Shown one piece after another: positions 7,889 to 18,800 of a stretch of DNA of 22,223 bases. Within the stretch, counting starts at the first letter, position 1. Each line of letters begins with the position of its first letter. Source of the DNA: Euglena gracilis. Taxonomy: Eukaryota; Euglenozoa; Euglenophyceae; Euglenales; Euglenaceae. The translations under genes were made by a program, and so were the position numbers. Location of the stretch: positions 1 through 22,223 of the forward strand of contig CAAHFI010862237.1 of assembly GCA_900893395.1 (NCBI GenBank). The letters are read 5' to 3'. Below the pieces are notes generated by a model. That model was not told the origin of the DNA. It saw only the letters and a program-made list of their open reading frames with translations, and searched no databases.

Positions 7889-8643
7889 TGGATGAGGCGT
7901 GCCCGCTGGGGGGCAGAGGCCGGGATGGTATGATGGGGGATGAGGGCGTGCCCGCTTGGGGCAGAGGCGGGATGTATGATGGCGGTTGAGGGCGTGCCCG
8001 CTGGGGGCAGAGGCCGGATGATATGATGGGGGATGAGGGCGTGCCCGCTGGGGAGCAGAGGCCGGGATGGTGATGATGGATGAGGGCGTGCCGCTGGGGG
8101 CAGAGGCCGGATGATATGATGGGGATGAGGGCGTGCCCGCTGGGAGGCAGAGGCCGGGATGATATGATGGGGATGAGGGCGTGCCCGCTGGGGGCAGAGG
8201 CCGGATGGTAGATGGGGATGAGGGCGTGCCCGCTGGGGGCAGAGGCCGGGATGATATGATGGGGATGAGGGCGTGCCCGCTGGGGGGCAGAGGCCGGGAT
8301 GATAAAATGGATGGATGAGGGCGTGCCCGCTGGGGGGCAGAGGCCGGGATGTATGATGGGGGGATGAGGGCGTGCCCGCTGGGGGGCAGAGGCCGGATGA
8401 TATGATGGGGGATGAGGGCGTGCCCGCTGGGGGCAGAGGCCGGGATGATATGGATGGATGAGGGCGTGCCCGCTGGGGGCAGAGGCCGGGATGGTATGAT
8501 GGGGGATGAGGGCGTGCCCGCTGGGGGGCAGAGGCCGGGATGGTATGATGGGGGGATGAGGGCGTGCCCGCTGGGGCAGAGGCGGGATGGTATGATGGGG
8601 GGATGAGGGCGTGCCGCTGGGAGCAGAGCCCTGGATGATGTGA
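7889..8643 (+). repeat. 49-bp minisatellite D, block 1 (16 units)
   Basis: Sixteen units of 44-50 bases are built from GATGAGGGCGTGCCCGCT, a run of 4-6 G, CAGAGGCCGGG and a GATGATATGATGG-type tail. Units here vary more than in the main array: GATGGTATG, CAGAGGCGGG, GTGCCGCT and GGGAGGCAG variants occur, all with CAGAGG rather than CAGGG. The minus-strand reading frame of 442-456 codons crossing this block is only a consequence of the stop-free repeat. The last unit is cut by element E copy 2. Confidence 0.95.
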
Positions 8644-8913
8644 CCCTAGGCAGGTGGGGGGGTGGTCCGGACCCCCCTGCGGGCCAGGAGGGGGGGTGGG
8701 GGGCACACCCCCCCACTAAACTGTGGCGTGGTCCGGGTGACCAATTTTCGCCCGGCTCGAAGCGCCGGGCCGAAAAATTTTTGACCCCCAAAACGACCAA
8801 AATGCCACTTTGGGCACTTTTTGGGCAAAAATTTGCCAAAAATGCAAAAAATTTCGGCGCAAAGCGCTGGAGAAAAAAAATGACCCTTTTTGGGGGTCCC
8901 GGGTCCCCCCCCC
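8644..8913. repeat. A/T-tract repeat element E, copy 2
   Basis: This is a second copy of the element at 1-224, lying inside array D. A D unit stops after GATGATGTGA at 8643 and D sequence resumes at GCAGAGGCC (8914), so E interrupts the array. It keeps the GGTCCGGACC palindrome (8664-8673), the hairpin missing from copy 1 (near 8751-8771), phased A/T tracts at about 8773-8854, and the GACCCTTTTTGGGGG tail. No terminal repeats or clear target-site duplication were found. Confidence 0.7.
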
Positions 8914-8976
8914 GCAGAGGCCGGGATGATTTGATGGGGGGATGAGGGCGTGCGTGCTGGGAGGTCGGGATGATGT
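8914..8976 (+). repeat. Minisatellite D fragment between insertions
   Basis: Just over one degraded D unit: GCAGAGGCCGGGATGAT, then GATGAGGGCGTGCGTGCTGG and a GATGATGT end. It is bounded by element E on the left and the A-rich tract on the right. Confidence 0.85.
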
Positions 8977-9023
8977 AAAACAAAAACAAAAAGAAAAGAA
9001 AAGAAGAAAAAAAAGAAAACAAA
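8977..9023. repeat. A-rich tract with AAAAC and AAAAG steps
   Basis: About 47 bases are almost only A, with scattered C then G, a pattern like the decayed 3' tail of a retroposed sequence on the plus strand. No retroposon body is recognisable on its left, where D sequence ends directly. It may instead be a simple repeat. Confidence 0.6.
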
Positions 9024-9029
9024 CCGCCT

Positions 9030-9403
9030 TACGCCACGGAGAGGCTGGGCTCCGCTGCGCGGGGGGCTTTGGAATGGAGGTATGTTGAGCCTTAGCCTGT
9101 CGGTCACTCTGATCTAGCACTCAGTCGCCTCTAGGGTCGGTTAGTGACTAAGAGTTTGTCTGGTCGGGCCTGAGAAGCCTTGTGATGGGTTTTGAAGCTG
9201 TCGGTGCCCGGGGGTTGCCATTCTATTGTGGGGCAATGAAGTCGGGCCCTACGACATTCTGGGTCGGGCGAGGAGTGGTGGGGTGTCTGAGTTTGTTGTG
9301 GAGGTCGTGGTGAGGCTGTAATCCAGTTCGGAATGAGGGGGGAATAAATGTCTCCCCCCATTTGGGGTTCCCTACGGTGTGGGGCAGGCAGAGCGCGCAC
9401 AGG
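9030..9403. other. Low-complexity-free spacer with shared 25-base block
   Basis: This stretch starts with the 25-base block also found at 478-502, then about 350 bases of ordinary-looking sequence with balanced composition. It belongs to none of the four tandem families. A minus-strand frame runs through it from array D, but no motif is recognised. An AATAAA hexamer at 9343-9348 has no supporting gene. D sequence resumes at about 9404 with CTGGGGG. Confidence 0.4.
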
Positions 9404-9790
9404 TCTGGGGGTAATAGAGGCCGGGATGATATGATGGGGGGATGAGGGCGTGCCCGCTGGGGGGCAGAGGCCGGGATGGTATGATGGGGGGATGAGGGCG
9501 TGCCCGCTGGGGGGCAGAGGCCGGGATGGTATGATGGGGATGAGGGCGTGCCCGCTGGGGGGCAGAGGCCGGGATGGTATGATGGGGGGATGAGGGCGTG
9601 CCCGCTGGGGGGCAGAGGCCGGGATGATGTGATGGGGAATGAGGGCGTGCCCGCTGGGGGGCAGAGGCCGGGATGATATGATGGAATGGATGAGGGCGTG
9701 CCCGCTGGGGGGCAGAGGCCGGGATGGTATGGGAATGGGGAATGGGGCGTGCCGCTGGGGGGCAGAGGCCGGGATGGTATGATGGGGGGA
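9404..9790 (+). repeat. 49-bp minisatellite D, block 2 (about 7 units)
   Basis: About seven units of 46-52 bases, mainly with CAGAGGCC and GGTATGATGGGG tails, follow a first partial unit in which TAAT replaces a C before AGAGGCC. The composition resembles block 1 rather than the homogeneous core of block 3. Confidence 0.95.
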
Positions 9791-9890
9791 TTTGAAGCGC
9801 CCCACTTGACTGCAATGCCAAGGTCGACAGGGCCTCTATGGCCCTGCCTCCAAGGGGCCTACCCGGGGCCGTGTCGTGGGTGGATCTGGA
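9791..9890. other. 100-bp spacer inside array D with hairpin
   Basis: This non-repeat stretch separates D blocks 2 and 3. CAGGGCC and GGCCCTG at 9828-9846 pair perfectly around a 5-base loop, TCTAT. D resumes near 9891 as GCCAGGGGGTGGATGATATG, a mutated unit. Its origin is unknown. Confidence 0.55.
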
Positions 9891-12800
9891 AGCCAGGGGG
9901 TGGATGATATGATGGATGAGGGCGTGCCCGCTGGGGGGCAGGGCGGGATGATATGATGGAGGGATGAGGGCGTGCCCGCTGGGGGCAGGGGCCGGGATGA
10001 TATGATGGATGGATGAGGGCGTGCCCGCTGGGGGGCAGGGCCGGGATGATATGATGGATGGATGAGGGCGTGCCCGCTGGGGGGCAGGGCCGGGATGATA
10101 TGATGGATGGATGAGGGCGTGCCCGCTGGGGGGCAGGGGCCGGGATGATATGATGGATGGATGAGGGCGTGCCCGCTGGGGGGCAGGGGCCGGGATGATA
10201 TGATGGATGGATGAGGGCGTGCCCGCTGGGGGGCAGGGGCCGGGATGATATGATGGATGGATGAGGGCGTGCCCGCTGGGGGGCAGGGCCGGGATGATAT
10301 GATGGATGGATGAGGGCGTGCCCGCTGGGGGGCAGGGGCCGGGATGATATGATGGATGGATGAGGGCGTGCCCGCTGGGGGGCAGAGGCCGGGATGATAT
10401 GATGGGGATGAGGGCGTGCCCGCTGGGGGGCAGGGCCGGGATGATATGATGGATGGATGAGGGCGTGCCCGCTGGGGGGCAGGGCCGGGATGATATGATG
10501 GATGGATGAGGGCGTGCCGCTGGGGGGCAGGGCCGGGATGATATGATGGGGATGAGGGCGTGCCCGCTGGGGGGCAGGGGCCGGGATGATATGATGGATG
10601 GATGAGGGCGTGCCCGCTGGGGGGCAGGGCCGGGATGATATGATGGATGGATGAGGGCGTGCCCGCTGGGGGCAGGGGCCGGGATGATATGATGGATGGA
10701 TGAGGGCGTGCCCGCTGGGGGCAGAGGCCGGGATGATATGATGGATGGATGAGGGCGTGCCCGCTGGGGGGCAGGGCCGGGATGATATGATGGATGGATG
10801 AGGGCGTGCCCGCTGGGGGGCAGGGCCGGGATGATATGATGGATGGATGAGGGCGTGCCCGCTGGGGGGCAGGGCCGGGATGATATGATGGATGGATGAG
10901 GGCGTGCCCGCTGGGGGGCAGGGCCGGGATGATATGATGGAGGATGAGGGCGTGCCCGCTGGGGGCAGGGCCGGGATGATATGATGGATGGATGAGGGCG
11001 TGCCCGCTGGGGGGCAGGGCCGGGATGATATGATGGATGGATGAGGGCGTGCCCGCTGGGGGGCAGGGCCGGGATGATATGATGGATGGATGAGGGCGTG
11101 CCCGCTGGGGGGCAGGGCCGGGATGATATGATGGATGGATGAGGGCGTGCCCGCTGGGGGGCAGGGGCCGGGATGATATGATGGATGGATGAGGGCGTGC
11201 GCTGGGGGGCAGGGGCCGGGATGATATGATGGATGGATGAGGGCGTGCCCGCTGGGGGGCAGGGGCCGGGATGATATGATGGATGGATGAGGGCGTGCCC
11301 GCTGGGGGGCAGGGCCGGGATGATATGATGGATGGATGAGGGCGTGCCCGCTGGGGGGCAGGGCCGGGATGATATGATGGATGGATGAGGGCGTGCCCGC
11401 TGGGGGGCAGGGCCGGGATGATATGATGGATGGATGAGGGCGTGCCCGCTGGGGGCAGGGCCGGGATGATATGATGGATGGATGAGGGCGTGCCCGCTGG
11501 GGGGCAGGGCCGGGATGATATGATGGATGGATGAGGGCGTGCCCGCTGGGGGGCAGGGCCGGGATGATATGATGGATGGATGAGGGCGTGCCCGCTGGGG
11601 GGCAGGGCCGGGATGATATGATGGATGGATGAGGGCGTGCCCGCTGGGGGCAGGGGCCGGGATGATATGATGGATGGATGAGGGCGTGCCCGCTGGGGGC
11701 AGGGCCGGGATGATATGATGGATGGATGAGGGCGTGCCCGCTGGGGGGCAGGGCCGGGATGATATGATGGATGGATGAGGGCGTGCCCGCTGGGGGGCAG
11801 GGCCGGGATGATATGATGGATGGATGAGGGCGTGCCCGCTGGGGGGCAGGGCCGGGATGATATGATGGATGGATGAGGGCGTGCCCGCTGGGGGGCAGGG
11901 CCGGGATGATATGATGGATGGATGAGGGCGTGCCCGCTGGGGGGCAGGGCCGGGATGATATGATGGATGGATGAGGGCGTGCCCGCTGGGGGGCAGGGCC
12001 GGGATGATATGATGGATGGATGAGGGCGTGCCCGCTGGGGGCAGGGCCGGGATGATATGATGGATGGATGAGGGCGTGCCCGCTGGGGGGCAGGGCCGGG
12101 ATGATATGATGGATGGATGAGGGCGTGCCCGCTGGGGGGCAGGGGCCGGGATGATATGATGGATGGATGAGGGCGTGCCCGCTGGGGGGCAGGGGCCGGG
12201 ATGATATGATGGATGGATGAGGGCGTGCCCGCTGGGGGCAGGGCCGGGATGATATGATGGATGGATGAGGGCGTGCCCGCTGGGGGGCAGGGCCGGGATG
12301 ATATGATGGATGGATGAGGGCGTGCCCGCTGGGGGGCAGGGGCCGGGATGATATGATGGATGGATGAGGGCGTGCCCGCTGGGGGGCAGGGCCGGGATGA
12401 TATGATGGATGGATGAGGGCGTGCCCGCTGGGGGGCAGGGCCGGGATGATATGATGGATGGATGAGGGCGTGCCCGCTGGGGGCAGGGCCGGGATGATAT
12501 GATGGATGGATGAGGGCGTGCCCGCTGGGGGGCAGGGCCGGGATGATATGATGGATGGATGAGGGCGTGCCCGCTGGGGGGCAGGGGCCGGGATGATATG
12601 ATGGATGGATGAGGGCGTGCCCGCTGGGGGGCAGGGCCGGGATGATATGATGGATGGATGAGGGCGTGCCCGCTGGGGGGCAGGGCCGGGATGATATGAT
12701 GGATGGATGAGGGCGTGCCCGCTGGGGGGCAGGGCCGGGATGATATGATGGATGGATGAGGGCGTGCCCGCTGGGGGGCAGGGGCCGGGATGATATGATG

Positions 12801-15800
12801 GATGGATGAGGGCGTGCCCGCTGGGGGGCAGGGCCGGGATGATATGATGGATGGATGAGGGCGTGCCCGCTGGGGGGCAGGGCCGGGATGATATGATGGA
12901 TGGATGAGGGCGTGCCCGCTGGGGGGCAGGGCCGGGATGATATGATGGATGGATGAGGGCGTGCCCGCTGGGGGGCAGGGGCCGGGATGATATGATGGAT
13001 GGATGAGGGCGTGCCCGCTGGGGGGCAGGGGCCGGGATGATATGATGGATGGATGAGGGCGTGCCCGCTGGGGGGCAGGGCCGGGATGATATGATGGATG
13101 GATGAGGGCGTGCCCGCTGGGGGGCAGGGGCCGGGATGATATGATGGATGGATGAGGGCGTGCCCGCTGGGGGGCAGGGCCGGGATGATATGATGGATGG
13201 ATGAGGGCGTGCCCGCTGGGGGGCAGGGGCCGGGATGATATGATGGATGGATGAGGGCGTGCCCGCTGGGGGGCAGGGGCCGGGATGATATGATGGATGG
13301 ATGAGGGCGTGCCCGCTGGGGGGCAGGGGCCGGGATGATATGATGGATGGATGAGGGCGTGCCCGCTGGGGGGCAGGGGCCGGGATGATATGATGGATGG
13401 ATGAGGGCGTGCCCGCTGGGGGGCAGGGCCGGGATGATATGATGGATGGATGAGGGCGTGCCCGCTGGGGGCAGGGGCCGGGATGATATGATGGATGGAT
13501 GAGGGCGTGCCCGCTGGGGGCAGGGGCCGGGATGATATGATGGATGGATGAGGGCGTGCCCGCTGGGGGGCAGGGCCGGGATGATATGATGGATGGATGA
13601 GGGCGTGCCCGCTGGGGGGCAGGGCCGGGATGATATGATGGATGGATGAGGGCGTGCCCGCTGGGGGGCAGGGCCGGGATGATATGATGGATGGATGAGG
13701 GCGTGCCCGCTGGGGGGCAGGGCCGGGATGATATGATGGATGGATGAGGGCGTGCCCGCTGGGGGGCAGGGCCGGGATGATATGATGGATGGATGAGGGC
13801 GTGCCCGCTGGGGGGCAGGGGCCGGGATGATATGATGGATGGATGAGGGCGTGCCCGCTGGGGGGCAGGGGCCGGGATGATATGATGGATGGATGAGGGC
13901 GTGCCCGCTGGGGGGCAGGGGCCGGGATGATATGATGGATGGATGAGGGCGTGCCCGCTGGGGGCAGGGGCCGGGATGATATGATGGATGGATGAGGGCG
14001 TGCCCGCTGGGGGGCAGGGGCCGGGATGATATGATGGATGGATGAGGGCGTGCCCGCTGGGGGGCAGGGGCCGGGATGATATGATGGATGGATGAGGGCG
14101 TGCCCGCTGGGGGGCAGGGCCGGGATGATATGATGGATGGATGAGGGCGTGCCCGCTGGGGGGCAGGGGCCGGGATGATATGATGGATGGATGAGGGCGT
14201 GCCCGCTGGGGGGCAGGGGCCGGGATGATATGATGGATGGATGAGGGCGTGCCCGCTGGGGGGCAGGGCCGGGATGATATGATGGATGGATGAGGGCGTG
14301 CCCGCTGGGGGGCAGGGCCGGGATGATATGATGGATGGATGAGGGCGTGCCCGCTGGGGGCAGGGCCGGGATGATATGATGGATGAGGGGCGTGCCCGCT
14401 GGGGGGCAGGGCCGGGATGATATGATGGATGGATGAGGGCGTGCCCGCTGGGGGGCAGGGGCCGGGATGATATGATGGATGGATGAGGGCGTGCCCGCTG
14501 GGGGGCAGGGGCCGGGATGATATGATGGATGGATGAGGGCGTGCCCGCTGGGGGGCAGGGGCCGGGATGATATGATGGATGGATGAGGGCGTGCCCGCTG
14601 GGGGGCAGGGCCGGGATGATATGATGGATGGATGAGGGCGTGCCCGCTGGGGGGCAGGGGCCGGGATGATATGATGGATGGATGAGGGCGTGCCCGCTGG
14701 GGGGCAGGGGCCGGGATGATATGATGGATGGATGAGGGCGTGCCCGCTGGGGGGCAGGGGCCGGGATGATATGATGGATGGATGAGGGCGTGCCCGCTGG
14801 GGGGCAGGGCCGGGATGATATGATGGATGGATGAGGGCGTGCCCGCTGGGGGCAGGGGCCGGGATGATATGATGGATGGATGAGGGCGTGCCCGCTGGGG
14901 GGCAGGGCCGGGATGATATGATGGATGGATGAGGGCGTGCCCGCTGGGGGCAGGGCCGGGATGATATGATGGATGGATGAGGGCGTGCCCGCTGGGGGGC
15001 AGGGGCCGGGATGATATGATGGATGGATGAGGGCGTGCCCGCTGGGGGGCAGGGGCCGGGATGATATGATGGATGGATGAGGGCGTGCCCGCTGGGGGGC
15101 AGGGGCCGGGATGATATGATGGATGGATGAGGGCGTGCCCGCTGGGGGGCAGGGGCCGGGATGATATGATGGATGGATGAGGGCGTGCCCGCTGGGGGCA
15201 GGGGGGATGATATGATGGATGGATGAGGGCGTGCCCGCTGGGGGGCAGGGGCCGGGATGATATGATGGATGGATGAGGGCGTGCCCGCTGGGGGGCAGGG
15301 CCGGGATGATATGATGGATGGATGAGGGCGTGCCCGCTGGGGGCAGGGCCGGGATGATATGATGGATGGATGAGGGCGTGCCCGCTGGGGGGCAGGGCCG
15401 GGATGATATGATGGATGGATGAGGGCGTGCCCGCTGGGGGGCAGGGCCGGGATGATATGATGGATGGATGAGGGCGTGCCCGCTGGGGGGCAGGGCCGGG
15501 ATGATATGATGGATGGATGAGGGCGTGCCCGCTGGGGGGCAGGGCCGGGATGATATGATGGATGGATGAGGGCGTGCCCGCTGGGGGGCAGGGCCGGGAT
15601 GATATGATGGATGGATGAGGGCGTGCCCGCTGGGGGGCAGGGCCGGGATGATATGATGGATGGATGAGGGCGTGCCCGCTGGGGGCAGGGGCCGGGATGA
15701 TATGATGATGGATGAGGGCGTGCCCGCTGGGGGGCAGGGCCGGGATGATATGATGGATGGATGAGGGCGTGCCCGCTGGGGGGCAGGGCCGGGATGATAT

Positions 15801-18800
15801 GATGGATGGATGAGGGCGTGCCCGCTGGGGGGCAGAGGCCGGGATGATATGATGGATGGATGAGGGCGTGCCCGCTGGGGGGCAGGGCCGGGATGATATG
15901 ATGGATGGATGAGGGCGTGCCCGCTGGGGGGCAGGGCCGGGATGATATGATGGATGGATGAGGGCGTGCCCGCTGGGGGGCAGGGCCGGGATGATATGAT
16001 GGATGGATGAGGGCGTGCCCGCTGGGGGGCAGGGCCGGGATGATATGATGGATGGATGAGGGCGTGCCCGCTGGGGGGCAGGGCCGGGATGATATGATGG
16101 ATGGATGAGGGCGTGCCCGCTGGGGGGCAGGGCCGGGATGATATGATGGATGGATGAGGGCGTGCCCGCTGGGGGGCAGGGCCGGGATGATATGATGGAT
16201 GGATGAGGGCGTGCCCGCTGGGGGGCAGGGCCGGGATGATATGATGGATGGATGAGGGCGTGCCCGCTGGGGGGCAGGGCCGGGATGATATGATGGATGG
16301 ATGAGGGCGTGCCCGCTGGGGGGCAGGGCCGGGATGATATGATGGATGGATGAGGGCGTGCCCGCTGGGGGGCAGGGCCGGGATGATATGATGGATGGAT
16401 GAGGCGTGCCCGCTGGGGGGCAGGGCCGGGATGATATGATGGATGGATGAGGGCGTGCCCGCTGGGGGGCAGGGGCCGGGATGATATGATGGATGGATGA
16501 GGGCGTGCCCGCTGGGGGGCAGGGCCGGGATGATATGATGGATGGATGAGGGCGTGCCCGCTGGGGGGCAGGGCCGGGATGATATGATGGATGGATGAGG
16601 GCGTGCCCGCTGGGGGGCAGGGCCGGGATGATATGATGGATGGATGAGGGCGTGCCCGCTGGGGGCAGGGCCGGGATGATATGATGGATGGATGAGGGCG
16701 TGCCCGCTGGGGGGCAGGGCCGGGATGATATGATGGATGGATGAGGGCGTGCCCGCTGGGGGCAGGGCCGGGATGATATGATGGATGGATGAGGGCGTGC
16801 CCGCTGGGGGGCAGGGCCGGGATGATATGATGGATGGATGAGGGCGTGCCCGCTGGGGGGCAGAGGCCGGGATGATATGATGGATGGATGAGGGCGTGCC
16901 CGCTGGGGGCAGAGGCCGGGATGATATGATGGATGGATGAGGGCGTGCCCGCTGGGGGGCAGAGGCCGGGATGATATGATGGATGGATGAGGGCGTGCCC
17001 GCTGGGGGGCAGGGCCGGGATGATATGATGGATGAGGGCGTGCCCGCTGGGGGGCAGGGCCGGGATGATATGATGGGGATGAGGGCGTGCCCGCTGGGGG
17101 GCAGAGGCCGGGATGATATGATGGATGGATGAGGGCGTGCCCGCTGGGGGGCAGAGGCCGGGATGATATGATGGATGAGGGCGTGCCCGCTGGGGGGCAG
17201 AGGCCGGGATGATATGATGGGATGAGGGCGTGCCCGCTGGGGGGCAGGGCCGGGATGATATGATGGGGATGAGGGCGTGCCCGCTGGGGGCAGAGGCCGG
17301 GATGATATGATGGATGGATGAGGGCGTGCCCGCTGGGGGCAGAGGCCGGGATGATATGATGGGGATGAGGGCGTGCCCGCTGGGGGGCAGGGCCGGGATG
17401 ATATGATGGATGAGGGCGTGCCCGCTGGGGGGCAGGGCCGGGATGATATGATGGATGGATGAGGGCGTGCCCGCTGGGGGGCAGAGGCCGGGATGATATG
17501 ATGGGGATGAGGGCGTGCCCGCTGGGGGGCAGGGCCGGGATGATATGATGGGGATGAGGGCGTGCCCGCTGGGGGGCAGGGCCGGGATGATATGATGGAT
17601 GGATGAGGGCGTGCCCGCTGGGGGCAGAGGCCGGGATGATATGATGGATGGATGAGGGCGTGCCCGCTGGGGGCAGGGCCGGGATGATATGATGGATGGA
17701 TGAGGGCGTGCCCGCTGGGGGGCAGGGCCGGGATGATATGATGGGGATGAGGGCGTGCCCGCTGGGGGCAGAGGCCGGGATGATATGATGGATGGATGAG
17801 GGCGTGCCCGCTGGGGGGCAGAGGCCGGGATGATATGATGGATGGATGAGGGCGTGCCCGCTGGGGGCAGAGGCCGGGATGATATGATGGATGGATGAGG
17901 GCGTGCCCGCTGGGGGGCAGGGCCGGGATGATATGATGGATGAGGGCGTGCCCGCTGGGGGCAGGGCCGGGATGATATGATGGATGGATGAGGGCGTGCC
18001 CGCTGGGGGGCAGAGGCCGGGATGATATGATGGATGGATGAGGGCGTGCCCGCTGGGGGCAGGGCCGGGATGATATGATGGATGGATGAGGGCGTGCCCG
18101 CTGGGGGGCAGAGGCCGGGATGATATGATGGATGGATGAGGGCGTGCCCGCTGGGGGCAGAGGCCGGGATGATATGATGGATGGATGAGGGCGTGCCCGC
18201 TGGGGGGCAGGGCCGGGATGATATGATGGATGGATGAGGGCGTGCCCGCTGGGGGGCAGAGGCCGGGATGATATGATGGGGATGAGGGCGTGCCCGCTGG
18301 GGGGCAGAGGCCGGGATGATATGATGGGGATGAGGGCGTGCCCGCTGGGGGGCAGAGGCCGGGATGATATGATGGATGGATGAGGGCGTGCCCGCTGGGG
18401 GGCAGAGGCCGGGATGATATGATGGGGATGAGGGCGTGCCCGCTGGGGGGCAGGGCCGGGATGATATGATGGATGGATGAGGGAGGGCGTGCCCGCTGGG
18501 GGGCAGAGGCCGGGATGATATGATGGATGGATGAGGGCGTGCCCGCTGGGGGGCAGAGGCCGGGATGATATGATGGATGGATGAGGGCGTGCCCGCTGGG
18601 GGGCAGAGGCCGGGATGATATGATGGGGATGAGGGCGTGCCCGCTGGGGGGCAGAGGCCGGGATGATATGATGGATGGGATGAGGGCGTGCCCGCTGGGG
18701 GGCAGAGGCCGGGATGATATGATGGGGATGAGGGCGTGCCCGCTGGGGGGCAGAGGCCGGGATGATATGATGGATGGATGAGGGCGTGCCCGCTGGGGGG

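Noticed and set aside
7378-9022. Minus-strand open frames of 442 and 456 codons rich in Pro, His and Ala
   Set aside because: They follow the stop-free minisatellite D across two frames and run on through the unrelated element E; no domain and no unit-length constraint to a multiple of three.
8977-9023. A-rich tract as the tail of a SINE or LINE
   Set aside because: No retroposon body precedes it; array D sequence ends directly at its left edge, so I list it only as an A-rich tract.
9343-9348. AATAAA as a polyadenylation signal
   Set aside because: No upstream gene on either strand and no downstream GT-rich support that can be told apart from background.
18581-18781. Plus-strand 66-codon repeat peptide (MRACPLGGRGRDDMM)
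   Set aside because: It exists only where several units happen to total a multiple of three bases; neighbouring units break it.
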